Origin: M30B19 sp041741535
GTDB taxonomy: Bacteria; Planctomycetota; Planctomycetia; Pirellulales; Pirellulaceae
Direction: 5' to 3'
NCBI GenBank assembly: GCA_041741535.1
Contig: JBGSJV010000132.1
Coordinates: 1 to 64,000 of the forward strand
Length of the DNA: 64,000 nt
Position 1 is the first letter of the stretch. Each line of letters begins with the position of its first letter. The notes under the pieces are model-generated. The model saw nothing but the letters and a program-made list of their open reading frames with translations, did not search any database and was not told the DNA's origin. Shown piece by piece: positions 41,789 through 51,060 of the stretch. A program made the position numbers and the translations under genes.

Positions 41789-43759
41789 GTGTCACTCTCG
41801 TACAAGGTGTCACGGCGGGTTCGAAGAGTCCAATCGTGCGAGAGGGATTTGCAGTTGTTGTTAAGGTTTGGTGAGATTCGGCAAACGCTGCGCAGCGTTT
41901 GGCAGGCCGCGACCCAAGAAACGCTGATCGCTGGGTTCACTGGTTGGATGTTGGTTTGGTCGTTGTCGACGGCCTGGTTCTGGTCCCCCGAGCATTGGCT
42001 GACCATCGGACCGTTGTGGCTCAGTTTGGCCGTTGGCGGAGTGCCGTTGGTTGCCGGACTCTTGGTCAAACTCTGGCAACGTGAATTTGGCAGCGATTTG
42101 TTGGCCGGGATTTCGATTGTTGTTGCCGTGGTTTTGGGCGAGTATTTAGCGGGTGCAATGGTCGTGTTGATGCTATCGGGTGGGACCGCCTTGGAGTCCT
42201 ACGCGGTTCGTAGCGCATCCTCAGTCTTACTGGCTCTCAGTCGTCGTCTGCCATTGGTCGCCCATCGCCGCGACGGAGCCAGTTTTCGCGACGTGGCCGT
42301 GGCCGAGATCCAACCGGGTGACCAATTGATTGTGTTCCCGCACGAGTCCTGTCCCGTTGACGGGACGGTGATTGAAGGGCAGGGCGTGATGGACGAAAGT
42401 TACCTGACGGGTGAGCCGTTCCAAATTCACAAGTCGCCCGGTTCGGTCGTGATTTCCGGGGCGATCAACGGCGAGTTGGCGTTGGTGATCCGAGCAGACA
42501 AACGGCCTGAGGACTCGCGTTACGCCCAAATCATGCAAGTGATGCGAGCGGCAGAACAAGATCGGCCTCGTTTGCGGAGATTGGGCGACCAGTTAGGAGC
42601 TTGGTATACCCCGTTAGCACTCCTGGTGGCCGGAGTTGCTTGGAGCATTTCCGGGGATCCAGTCCGATTTTTGTCCGTTTTGGTGGTCGCGACACCTTGT
42701 CCGTTACTAATTGCAATTCCGGTCGCAATTATTGGTTCGATTTCGTTGGCCGCCAAGCGTGCGATCATCGTCCGGAACCCGAGTAGTTTGGAACTGGCGG
42801 ACACGTGTCGGACAATTATCTTTGATAAGACCGGGACACTTACCTATGGTGTGCCAAATTTGGTGGAAATCGTTCCAGCGGAAGGTTTCGCCAGCGACTG
42901 GTTATTGGCCGTCGTGGCCAGCTTGGGGCGATATTCGAAACATCCATTGTCGGCCGCGTTGGTTCGCGCGAGCGAAGAACGGCAGGGGGCCTGGTTCCCG
43001 GTCGGCGAGGTCAGCGAAAAACCGGGTGCCGGAATGTCGGGTCGCGTTGGCGATCACCTCGTACAGATCACGAGCCGCAAGAAATTGTTGGCAGATGTCA
43101 CCCAAGGAGGGCCAGCGATGGTTCTTTCACTTCTGCCACCCGAAACACCGGGTTTGGAATGTGTCGTTCTGGTCGACGAACGTTATGCCGGGACATTTCA
43201 ATTTCGCGATACGCCGCGATTGGATGGAGGTTTGTTTGTTCGGCATTTGTCGCCTCGGCATCGGATTCATCGAACATTGCTGGTGTCCGGTGATCGCGAC
43301 AGCGAAGTGCAATACTTGGCAAAACAAATCGGTATCGAGCATGTGTTTTCGAGTCAAAGTCCGGAGCAAAAATTGGCGATTGTCCGCGATGAAACGCGTG
43401 CAGCACCCACCATTTTTGTTGGCGATGGGATTAATGACGCGCCGGCCCTGACGGCGGCGACGGTGGGTATCGCATTTGGCCAACACAGCGACGTCACGTC
43501 ACAGGCCGCCGATGCCGTGGTTTTGGATTGTTCTTTGCAAAAGGTCGACGAGTTTTTGCACATCAGCCGTCGGATGCGGCAGATTGCTTTGCAAAGCGCT
43601 TTGGGAGGAATTGGGCTTAGTTTATTGGCGATGGGAGCGGCGAGTTTTGGTTATTTGACCCCGGTCTGGGGTGCTGTGACCCAAGAATTGATCGACGTAT
43701 TTGCCGTCTTGAACGCCCTGCGAGTTGCCTGGCCACCGGGCGAATTGAGAGATTTCTGA
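41789..43759 (+). CDS. Heavy-metal translocating P1B-type ATPase
   Basis: The 656-residue inner-membrane pump has the P-type core: actuator loop ESYLTGEPF, membrane metal motif ATPCPLLIA (T302-P303-C304), phosphorylation site DKTGTLTYG (D346), the P1B His-Pro in SKHPLSAAL, and GDGINDAPAL. There is no N-terminal metal-binding HMA domain. The TPC motif differs from the CPC of copper and zinc pumps, so the cation is uncertain. The start is unsure: GTG at 41789 lies within a tandem copy of CTCGTACAAGGTGTCAC, while a TTG at 41855 has AGAGGG 8 bases upstream. No regulator is adjacent. Confidence 0.88.
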   Translation: MSLSYKVSRRVRRVQSCERDLQLLLRFGEIRQTLRSVWQAATQETLIAGFTGWMLVWSLSTAWFWSPEHWLTIGPLWLSLAVGGVPLVAGLLVKLWQREFGSDLLAGISIVVAVVLGEYLAGAMVVLMLSGGTALESYAVRSASSVLLALSRRLPLVAHRRDGASFRDVAVAEIQPGDQLIVFPHESCPVDGTVIEGQGVMDESYLTGEPFQIHKSPGSVVISGAINGELALVIRADKRPEDSRYAQIMQVMRAAEQDRPRLRRLGDQLGAWYTPLALLVAGVAWSISGDPVRFLSVLVVATPCPLLIAIPVAIIGSISLAAKRAIIVRNPSSLELADTCRTIIFDKTGTLTYGVPNLVEIVPAEGFASDWLLAVVASLGRYSKHPLSAALVRASEERQGAWFPVGEVSEKPGAGMSGRVGDHLVQITSRKKLLADVTQGGPAMVLSLLPPETPGLECVVLVDERYAGTFQFRDTPRLDGGLFVRHLSPRHRIHRTLLVSGDRDSEVQYLAKQIGIEHVFSSQSPEQKLAIVRDETRAAPTIFVGDGINDAPALTAATVGIAFGQHSDVTSQAADAVVLDCSLQKVDEFLHISRRMRQIALQSALGGIGLSLLAMGAASFGYLTPVWGAVTQELIDVFAVLNALRVAWPPGELRDF

Positions 43760-43797
43760 GAATTTTCGGCTTTCGGCTTTGAATCGATCCTCGATAC

Positions 43798-43826
43798 TTG
43801 GTATGAAATTTGCCACGGGGTACAAT
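43798..43826 (+). promoter_or_regulatory. Candidate promoter of secA
   Basis: TTGGTA (43798-43803), a 17-bp spacer and TACAAT (43821-43826) resemble a housekeeping promoter. It would give a leader of about 210 bases before the secA ATG, containing the hairpin at 43900. Confidence 0.4.
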
Positions 43827-43899
43827 TTGCGCGCGAGTCTACTGACGAATTGGCATAGTCGGTCAACAATATCCTGGGCGGGCGTCCAGGTTTTTGTCT

Positions 43900-43921
43900 T
43901 TCAGCCTTGGAAGAGGCTGAA
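43900..43921 (+). promoter_or_regulatory. Hairpin in the secA leader
   Basis: TTCAGCCT and AGGCTGAA pair over 8 bp around a 6-base loop. No T-run follows, so it is not a standard terminator. It may be a leader structure of secA. Confidence 0.35.
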
Positions 43922-44046
43922 TGGTGGATGCTAGCTGATCCTGATCGGCTGGCTTGCGCGTGACGACTCAGGAATGAATCCGGTGGGCCAAAGTTGGCCG
44001 ATCTACTAACCGATGGCGATGGAACTGCTAGAAAAGCGAAGCGAAA

Positions 44047-47000
44047 ATGGAAGTATTAGAAAAGTCGTTTGATGCGGTTTCCGGTTTTTTTAGTGGATTG
44101 CTGCGTGGATTTGAGAAGGGCGTGACCGCCGTTTTTGGGTCATCCAATGCCCGGACACTTAAAAAATATCAGGGGCGTGTCGAGGCGATCAATCAGTTGG
44201 AGAGCCGGTTTGCCTCGATGAGCAACGAGGAACTAATGGGGCAAACCCAGCGATTCAAGGACCGCTTGGCGGCCGGGGAGATGTTGGACGATCTATTGCC
44301 CGAAGCCTTTGCCGTTTGCCGCGAAGGTGGAAAACGCTTTATCGGGTTGCGACATTACGACGTGCAGTTGATCGGCGGCATGGTCTTGCACGGTGGGAAC
44401 GTCGCGGAAATGGTCACCGGTGAAGGCAAAACGTTGGTTGCCACATTGCCGGCCTATTTGAACGCGTTGACGGGCAAGGGAGTCCATATCGTGACGGTCA
44501 ACGATTATTTGGCTCGTCGCGATATGGAATGGATGGCCCCGTTGTACATGGGGTTGGGGCTTACTGTTGGTGCAATCCAATCGGACATGCGTGTCGCGGA
44601 TCGACAGATGTCCTACGATTGCGACATCACGTATGGAACCAACAACGAGTTTGGCTTTGATTATCTGCGTGACAACATGCGTCTCGCGGCACGTGGGGAC
44701 CATCGCTTCCCGCGTGAAATGCAGCAATGCCAAGGTCCGCTTCACTACGCGATCATCGACGAAGTGGACAATATTTTGATCGACGAGGCCCGTACGCCGT
44801 TGATCATTTCGGGGCCTGCGCACCAGGAACGACGGTTCTATCAAGAGGCTAATCGCATCGCCCAAACACTGAAAAAGGGGGTGCATTTCAATATCAACGA
44901 AAAAGATCATGCCGTGACCCTGACCGACGAGGGTGTCCGCGAGGCAGAACGCTTGGCGGGAGTTGAGTCGTTCTACACGGCCGGCAACATGGAATGGCCG
45001 CATCTGATCGATAATGCGTTGAAGGCGAATTATCTTTACAAGAACGACGTCAATTACGTCGTCAAAGACAACGGCGTCGTGATTGTGGACGAGTTCACAG
45101 GCCGGTTGATGGAAGGGCGCCAATGGAGCGATGGCTTGCATCAAGCTGTCGAGGCCAAAGAAGGGGTCCGAATCAAGGAAGAAACTCAAACCTTAGCGAC
45201 GATCACGCTGCAGAACTATTTCAAATTGTATGAAAAACTCAGCGGCATGACCGGAACCGCACTGACCGAAGCACCGGAGTTTTGGAAGATTTACAAGTTG
45301 GACGTGGTTGCGATTCCAACCAACCGGCCAATGAAGCGGATCGAGAAAGTCGATCTGATTTATGCGACGGAACAGGGCAAATGGAAAGCCGTTGCCGAAG
45401 AGGTTGAGGCGATGTATCGCCATGATTTTGTCGAGACGAACCAAGGGCACCGCTACCTAGGGAAGATCACTGCCGAAGATGACAAGTCGGTGACGATTTT
45501 GTCCGAGGGCAAGCCGCAGTCCTTTGAACGCCGAGTCCTGACGCGAGTCCAAAAGAAGAATCGTCCCCTGCTCATCGGCACCAACTCGATCGAAAAAAGC
45601 GAGTTGCTGAGCAGCCACTTGCAGCGTCGAAACATTCCTCACGAAGTCTTGAACGCCAAGAACCACCGACGCGAGGCGGAAATTATTGCCCAAGCGGGTC
45701 GGATCGGTGCGATCACGATCGCCACCAATATGGCCGGTCGCGGTACTGACATTGTTTTGGGCGGGAATCCCGAGAACATGGCTTGGGCCCAATTGCAAGA
45801 CAAGTATCGCACTCGATTGGACGTGCCGCGCGACGAATGGAACGCGTTGGTCGAAGAAATTGCTAGAACCGAAAAAATGAAGGAAGAGGGCGAGATCGTC
45901 AAGCAGATGGGTGGGCTGTGCGTGATCGGAACGGAACGCAACGATGCCCGCCGAATCGACTTGCAGTTGCGTGGTCGCTGCGGCCGACAGGGGGATCCCG
46001 GCGACAGTCAGTTTTTCCTGTCGTTGGAAGACGATCTGATGCGCATCTTCGGTGGCGCGTTTGTCCAACGGTTTTTGGGTAGTTCGCTCGGCGAAGATGC
46101 CCTGCAAAGCAAGATGTTGTGCCGTCGCTTGGATGCGGCTCAGAAAAAACGCGAGGAGATGCACTTCGAGGCTCGCAAGAACTTGCTTGAATATGACGAA
46201 GTGATGGACGAGCAACGCAAGCGAGTTTACCGCTATCGGCAACAAGTCTTGAATGGAGTCAATTGTCGCGATTTGATTCTGAGCATGATTCAACAACAGA
46301 TCGAGTATCGGTTGGAACAATGTCTGGAGTCGCGGTTTGGTTGCGACATGTTTGCGGCTTACGCCAGTTCTGAATTGCGGATGGGCAAGCCCTTGGAAGG
46401 CCGAGAATTCCGTGGCATGGAGTACGAAGCGGCACTGGATCATGCCCTGGATCAAGCGGTGCGAGTTTTGGAAACGGATTTGTTGGCGTCCATCGACGAA
46501 AACCTGCCGGATGGTGATGAAGACGCCCATCTGGACTGGAATTGGAACGCAATGGCCAACGTGTTGAAGAGCCGTTGGAAAATCGACACCAACGAACGCG
46601 AGTTGCAAAAAATTGGACGCGAGAACTTGGCCGAGGTGATGTTGGAGCGCGGGAAGGCCGCCATCAACAAGACCGACCTCCGTGAGGGCGCCGCGATGCT
46701 GAACCCAGATTATGGTCGCCAAGTCGGCGTGCGGTGGCTCAAAGACAAATTTGGCGTGCTGTTGGACTTGGATGAAGTCAGTCGCATGGATCCCGCAAAG
46801 ATCGTGGCGCGAGCGACCGAGGAAGCTTGTCGCCGATACGATCAAAAGGAAGCGACCTACCCACTGATCGCCGCGATGACGCGATTTGCCAAAGATGAGA
46901 CCGGTCTCTTGGATCGCGAAGCGTTGATGGAATGGGCTGGGCGGCGATTTAACGCGTCTTTAAACGTCGAGCAAATTACCGGTCTGCAGCGCGGCGAAAT

Positions 47001-47742
47001 CTTCCAGTTTCTGATGACTCACAGTTTGGAGTCGCAGAAAAAAGGGCAAGGAATCGAAGAGCAGTTGGCCAGTCGCCTTCAGGGTCTCAAGATCGAGACG
47101 GTGAAGATGATCGGAGATCTGGACTCGGAGCTGGTCCAGTTGACTCAATGGTTGAGCGACAAGATCGGTTCGAACCTGGACGCTGAAGAACTGCGGGGCA
47201 TGAATCCGGAACGGGTCAAACAACAATTCAATACCTGGGTCCAAGATCGTTTTCATCCAGAGATGCGGCGGATGGAACGAATGGTCTTGTTGGAGATCGT
47301 TGATTCGGCTTGGAAAGATCACTTGTCGGCCATGGATCACTTGCGCTCGGCAGTCGGACAACGAGGTATGGCCGCGTTGGATCCAAAAGTCGAATACAAA
47401 CGAGAAGGCAAGGCCCTGTTTGACCGACTGTGGGATTCGATCGGCGAACGGGTGACCGACTTGGTCTTTCGCGTCGAGCATTTGAACGATCAATTCGTCA
47501 AGAACACGTTGGTGGATAATCGTCCGCGAACGGTCGAGATCAAGCGAGAAGTTGCTGAAGAATCGATGCCGATTGGCAAAGAAACTCTTCGCCAACAACA
47601 GGCGATTGAAGCGGCCCAACAAAACAACAGCGAAGCGAAACCACAGACGGTTCGTTCCCCGGGAGTTCGAGTTGGGCGTAACGACCCTTGTCCCTGTGGC
47701 AGCGGCAAGAAACATAAAAACTGCTGCATGAAAAATGATTGA
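44047..47742 (+). CDS. secA: Protein translocase ATPase SecA with enlarged helical wing domain
   Basis: SecA drives proteins through SecYEG. The 1231 residues far exceed the usual 830-900. NBD1 has TGEGKT (124-129) and IIDEVDNILIDEARTPL. The fold continues through LSGMTGTALTEAPEF, NMAGRGTDIVLGGNP and QLRGRCGRQGDPGDSQF. An insert of about 50 residues sits near 455-510 (VETNQGHRYLGKITAED onward). The largest addition lies between LLEYDEVMDEQRKR and MVLLEIVDSAWKDHL, where a motif present once in E. coli SecA occurs about four times (at 839, 897, 963 and 1035). The C-terminus has the zinc motif NDPCPCGSGKKHKNCC. waaA overlaps its stop by one base. Confidence 0.97.
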   Translation: MEVLEKSFDAVSGFFSGLLRGFEKGVTAVFGSSNARTLKKYQGRVEAINQLESRFASMSNEELMGQTQRFKDRLAAGEMLDDLLPEAFAVCREGGKRFIGLRHYDVQLIGGMVLHGGNVAEMVTGEGKTLVATLPAYLNALTGKGVHIVTVNDYLARRDMEWMAPLYMGLGLTVGAIQSDMRVADRQMSYDCDITYGTNNEFGFDYLRDNMRLAARGDHRFPREMQQCQGPLHYAIIDEVDNILIDEARTPLIISGPAHQERRFYQEANRIAQTLKKGVHFNINEKDHAVTLTDEGVREAERLAGVESFYTAGNMEWPHLIDNALKANYLYKNDVNYVVKDNGVVIVDEFTGRLMEGRQWSDGLHQAVEAKEGVRIKEETQTLATITLQNYFKLYEKLSGMTGTALTEAPEFWKIYKLDVVAIPTNRPMKRIEKVDLIYATEQGKWKAVAEEVEAMYRHDFVETNQGHRYLGKITAEDDKSVTILSEGKPQSFERRVLTRVQKKNRPLLIGTNSIEKSELLSSHLQRRNIPHEVLNAKNHRREAEIIAQAGRIGAITIATNMAGRGTDIVLGGNPENMAWAQLQDKYRTRLDVPRDEWNALVEEIARTEKMKEEGEIVKQMGGLCVIGTERNDARRIDLQLRGRCGRQGDPGDSQFFLSLEDDLMRIFGGAFVQRFLGSSLGEDALQSKMLCRRLDAAQKKREEMHFEARKNLLEYDEVMDEQRKRVYRYRQQVLNGVNCRDLILSMIQQQIEYRLEQCLESRFGCDMFAAYASSELRMGKPLEGREFRGMEYEAALDHALDQAVRVLETDLLASIDENLPDGDEDAHLDWNWNAMANVLKSRWKIDTNERELQKIGRENLAEVMLERGKAAINKTDLREGAAMLNPDYGRQVGVRWLKDKFGVLLDLDEVSRMDPAKIVARATEEACRRYDQKEATYPLIAAMTRFAKDETGLLDREALMEWAGRRFNASLNVEQITGLQRGEIFQFLMTHSLESQKKGQGIEEQLASRLQGLKIETVKMIGDLDSELVQLTQWLSDKIGSNLDAEELRGMNPERVKQQFNTWVQDRFHPEMRRMERMVLLEIVDSAWKDHLSAMDHLRSAVGQRGMAALDPKVEYKREGKALFDRLWDSIGERVTDLVFRVEHLNDQFVKNTLVDNRPRTVEIKREVAEESMPIGKETLRQQQAIEAAQQNNSEAKPQTVRSPGVRVGRNDPCPCGSGKKHKNCCMKND

Positions 47743-49064
47743 TGTGGGCTTCGCTGCTTAACACGATCTATCTGTTGGCGCTGCTGGTTTGGACACCGGT
47801 GGTCGTGTGGCAGCGTTGGATTCACGGCAAAACACGTGGCGGTTGGCGCGAGCGGCTGTTCGGGCCTCGGTTGGACGTGCGCTCCGCGGTTCCCGCTGGG
47901 CAATCTCGAGCGGTCGTATGGTTGCATGCGGTCAGCGTTGGCGAAGTGAATCTGTTGGCGACCTTGGTGCCTGCCCTTCAGGAGCGGTACCCCAACTATC
48001 AGTTCGCAATTTCGGCGACCACGGACGCTGGCTTGGCGCTTGCTCACCAGCGTTTTCCGAATGCGTGTGTGTTTCGTTTTCCGATGGATTTTTCGTGGGC
48101 GATGCGCAACGTGCTGCGGCAGTTACGTCCGACGGCCGTGGTGCTCGCAGAACTTGAAATTTGGCCGAATCTCTTGCGTCAACTTCAGCGGGCTCAGGTT
48201 CCCGTTATCGTGGTTAACGGACGATTGAGCGGAAAAAGTTTTGCTCGTTATCGCTGGGTGCGCTGGTTGATGGCTCCGATCTTTCGCAGTCTTAGCTTGG
48301 TGTTGGCTCAAACCGAAGAATACCGCGCCAGGTTCTTGGCGTTGGGAGTTCCGAAGAAGCGCTGCCGCGTTGCCGGTTCGATCAAGTTTGATTCGGCCCA
48401 ATTGAATCGACAAAACCCGACGACGGAAGCCTTGCGCATGTGGGCGGGTATTTCAACGTCGGACCTAGTTTGGTTGGCGGGCAGCACTTCCGCGCCCGAA
48501 GAAGAGATTGTGTTGCAAGTTTTTCGAGATTTGCATGCCGAGTTCCCAGATTTGCGTTTGGCATTGGTGCCGCGCCATCGCGAGCGATTCGAGGACGTGG
48601 CAAAGATGTGCGCGCACAGCGAGTTGCGCGTTTGTCGGCGCAGTCAGACGGCGAATGGCACCATTGAGCCTTGGGATGTGTTGTTGGTTGATACCATTGG
48701 CGAGTTGTCGGCATGGTGGGGTGTGGCCGACATCGGATTTGTTGGCGGCAGCATGGGGGTCCGTGGGGGACAGAGCATGATCGAACCTGCTGGTTTTGGA
48801 GTGGCGATTTCGTTTGGTCCCAATACGTCCAACTTCCGGGATGTTGTTAGTTTGTTATTGGCTGCCGACGCAGCGGTGGTGGTGTCAAATGCCGAAGATC
48901 TGCGAAGCTTTGTTCGCCGTTGTTGCCAGGAGATAGCCTATCGTACAGAAATGGGCCAGCGAGCGCAGGACATTGCAAAATCACAAACCGGCGCGACAGC
49001 ACGAACGATCGAATTCATGGCACCTCTGTTGAGTCTTTCGCTGCGTGACGTGTCGAAAGAATAG
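47742..49064 (+). CDS. waaA: 3-deoxy-D-manno-octulosonic acid (Kdo) transferase
   Basis: WaaA adds Kdo to lipid A precursor on the inner face of the cytoplasmic membrane. The 440-residue protein has one N-terminal membrane anchor (LNTIYLLALLVWTPVVVW), the family motif GKTRGGWRERLFG, and the catalytic Glu in LHAVSVGEVN (E68). The C-terminal half has DTIGELSAWWGVADIGFVGG and IEPAGFGVAISFGPNTSNF. The ATG at 47742 overlaps the secA stop by one base, so translation is coupled. Its presence supports a lipopolysaccharide-bearing outer membrane. It could add one or more Kdo units; the number cannot be read. Confidence 0.94.
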   Translation: MWASLLNTIYLLALLVWTPVVVWQRWIHGKTRGGWRERLFGPRLDVRSAVPAGQSRAVVWLHAVSVGEVNLLATLVPALQERYPNYQFAISATTDAGLALAHQRFPNACVFRFPMDFSWAMRNVLRQLRPTAVVLAELEIWPNLLRQLQRAQVPVIVVNGRLSGKSFARYRWVRWLMAPIFRSLSLVLAQTEEYRARFLALGVPKKRCRVAGSIKFDSAQLNRQNPTTEALRMWAGISTSDLVWLAGSTSAPEEEIVLQVFRDLHAEFPDLRLALVPRHRERFEDVAKMCAHSELRVCRRSQTANGTIEPWDVLLVDTIGELSAWWGVADIGFVGGSMGVRGGQSMIEPAGFGVAISFGPNTSNFRDVVSLLLAADAAVVVSNAEDLRSFVRRCCQEIAYRTEMGQRAQDIAKSQTGATARTIEFMAPLLSLSLRDVSKE

Positions 49065-49096
49065 GGTATTGCGGTTAACGATGCACAAGTTTGGGG

Positions 49097-49540
49097 TCAA
49101 TTCTGCAGTCGTTTCATTTTGGCTTTGATGTCTTCGACCGACGTTCGCAAGCGGTCGATGGACGCTTCCGTCGGAATGCCATCTTGATCACAGGGAATAT
49201 CTTTGGCGGTGGTCTCAAAGGACTCGTTACCGTATTCGACGGCGATCTGAAAGTCAGCTTCCCATCCATCCGATTCCGAATTGTTAGGGCGAATGTCTCC
49301 GATTTTCTTGATGGAGACTTGGCTCTTGTTGAGCAGCCAACCGGTGCCATCATGCAAACCATTGATGATGTAGTTGATTGCTGAAGGGATTCCCAGCCAT
49401 CCGGTCGGCGCTGGGGTGGCACTTGGGGTGGCGCTCCCATTCGAATCGCCGCAACCAACCAATGCCACACAGCTTCCACCGAGACAAGCAGCCAAAGCCA
49501 AGGACCAACCAAACAACATTGGATTAGATTTCTTTTTCAT
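49097..49540 (-). CDS. Small lipoprotein of unknown function
   Basis: The ATG at 49540 gives 147 residues with a signal sequence and lipobox (SLALAACLGGSCVALVGC). A short Ser/Thr/Pro linker follows (SATPSATPAPTG). The mature part is acidic, with helices near the C-terminus (EASIDRLRTSVEDIKAKMKR). It has a beta-rich middle (KIGDIRPNNSESDGWEADF). I recognise no family. It lies just downstream of the HAD hydrolase gene on the same strand, with 11 bp between them, so co-transcription is likely. Confidence 0.7.
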   Translation of the reverse strand: MKKKSNPMLFGWSLALAACLGGSCVALVGCGDSNGSATPSATPAPTGWLGIPSAINYIINGLHDGTGWLLNKSQVSIKKIGDIRPNNSESDGWEADFQIAVEYGNESFETTAKDIPCDQDGIPTEASIDRLRTSVEDIKAKMKRLQN

Positions 49541-49551
49541 TGGGAGATCCC

Positions 49552-50361
49552 TCACACAGGAATTCGACGGGGTTGATGAAAGTGGCGGATGTCGACATAG
49601 TCCATGCCCGCGGCGATAGCCGCTTGAATGCCAAGGTCCGAATCCTCATAGACCAGACATTCGGCGGGGGCTGCTTGGAGTCGGGCGGCGGCTTCCAGAA
49701 ACACGTCCGGATGTGGCTTGTGGCGTTCGGTGTCTTCGGCGGTGACAACAACCGAGAATAGTTCCTGGACGTCAATTTGTTGCAACTGCAAGCGGATGAT
49801 TTCACGAAATCCGCCGCTAGCGACCGCCATGGGGAGTTGCCCAAAGAAATGCCGTGCCACGCGGACAACGGCATCAATGGGTTCCAGGAGCGAAAGCATT
49901 GTCAAGAATTCTTCTTCCTTTTGAGCTGCCGCAACGGCAACATCCAGCGACTTGCCTTGCTCGTCAGCCAGGAGGCGAACGATGCGATCGGACGGCATCC
50001 CACCCAGCGAATAAAAGCGGTCTTCTGGAAATTCGATGCCCCACCGATCCATGGTTCGACGCCAAGCCACATAGTGGACTGGCATGGAATCGGTCAGCGT
50101 TCCATCACAATCAAAAATCAGTGCTTGGTACGGTCGGCGGGGGAAAGCAGGGTGGTCGGTCACAGCAATTACTTCTTCCGTCCGCTGGCAGTTCAACGGT
50201 TGCTCAAGTAGATCGGCAAAACGCACCGCTTGGCGAATGGGCCAAGGATGAATAAGGTACACGCAACGCGGGCGTTTTTGTTCTACCGTTCCGGATTCCA
50301 CGCGAACAGGGGCGGGCGCTGCGGGACGCTCAAAATTTGGGCCGTCAGTATCAAGCGGCAC
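49552..50361 (-). CDS. HAD-superfamily hydrolase (beta-phosphoglucomutase-like)
   Basis: The HAD core begins ALIFDCDGTLTDSMPVH (nucleophile and acid Asp), has a cap helix region with GGMPSDRIV, motif II in MAVASGGFREI, the Lys in ERHKPHPDVFLEA, and motif IV in CLVYEDSDLGIQAAIAAG. It probably acts on a sugar phosphate, as phosphatase or mutase. The frame opens with a GTG at 50361, giving 269 residues with about 65 extra N-terminal residues (including CVYLIHPWPIRQAV). A GTG at 50163, with GGAAG upstream, would give 203 residues, nearer the family norm. The start is therefore unsettled. Confidence 0.85.
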   Translation of the reverse strand: MPLDTDGPNFERPAAPAPVRVESGTVEQKRPRCVYLIHPWPIRQAVRFADLLEQPLNCQRTEEVIAVTDHPAFPRRPYQALIFDCDGTLTDSMPVHYVAWRRTMDRWGIEFPEDRFYSLGGMPSDRIVRLLADEQGKSLDVAVAAAQKEEEFLTMLSLLEPIDAVVRVARHFFGQLPMAVASGGFREIIRLQLQQIDVQELFSVVVTAEDTERHKPHPDVFLEAAARLQAAPAECLVYEDSDLGIQAAIAAGMDYVDIRHFHQPRRIPV

Positions 50362-50411
50362 GAATTGCGTGGGCCAGGTTCGTTTCTTATGGGACCCAAG
50401 GTTTCGACTTC

Positions 50412-51056
50412 ATGACGCCGACGCCTGCCTTCGATAACGGACCGGAAACGGAAGCTTCTGATTCAATTGGCTCGAAACCCATGGATCCCTTCCTCGACGT
50501 GGATGTTGGGCCGGCCCTTTGGACCAATCTCGCGCCAACAGGCCAGCGCTATTGGCCGTTTATCGTGTTGTTGGCCCTTGGGCTGAGCGGGTTTTCTTAT
50601 TACTGGCGAAATCACTGGGTCCCGTCCCAACCGTTGATTTGGCAAACCGGTGACGAGTCACAATTGCGCAAGGCGATGGACTCGGGACATCCCGTCTTGA
50701 TTTGGTACGATCCGGTTCAAAATTCGGTGCCAATAGCCGCGCAAGCTAGTTCTGACAAACAGCCTGATGCGGCAGGATTAACGACAAAGCGGGAACCGAC
50801 GTCGATCACATTGGCCGAGGCCATCGCTGGATTGGATGTCCCGGACGTACGTCGAACGTTGCGGTTGCACTCGGCCGAGCTATGGAAAGTAGATTTGCCG
50901 TTGGATTCTGCTTTAACCGAGCGTTTGAGGTTGGAAGCGAAGCATGACGAACCGGCTTTGATCTTGTGGCATGCTCGCCACACTCCGCCGTTCAACTTGA
51001 GTCCGGCGGAGATCCAGCGGGATTTGATAGTGAACTGGCTTGAAACAACGAGATGA
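50412..51056 (+). CDS. Single-pass membrane protein ahead of larE
   Basis: The ATG at 50412 gives 214 residues with an acidic N-terminus, one membrane segment (YWPFIVLLALGLSGFSYYW, about 46-64) and a C-terminal domain of about 140 residues. The latter has HPVLIWYDP near 95 and LILWHARHTPPFNLSP near 190, reminiscent of a strand arrangement in thioredoxin-like folds, but no CxxC. I do not recognise a family. The stop lies 4 bp before the larE start, so both are one transcript. It is divergent from the HAD hydrolase gene. Confidence 0.7.
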   Translation: MTPTPAFDNGPETEASDSIGSKPMDPFLDVDVGPALWTNLAPTGQRYWPFIVLLALGLSGFSYYWRNHWVPSQPLIWQTGDESQLRKAMDSGHPVLIWYDPVQNSVPIAAQASSDKQPDAAGLTTKREPTSITLAEAIAGLDVPDVRRTLRLHSAELWKVDLPLDSALTERLRLEAKHDEPALILWHARHTPPFNLSPAEIQRDLIVNWLETTR

Positions 51057-51060
51057 TGCC

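Noticed and set aside
45457..46845. A 462-codon frame opposite secA
   Set aside because: It lies entirely within secA on the other strand and has no recognisable motifs; long antisense frames are common at this base composition.
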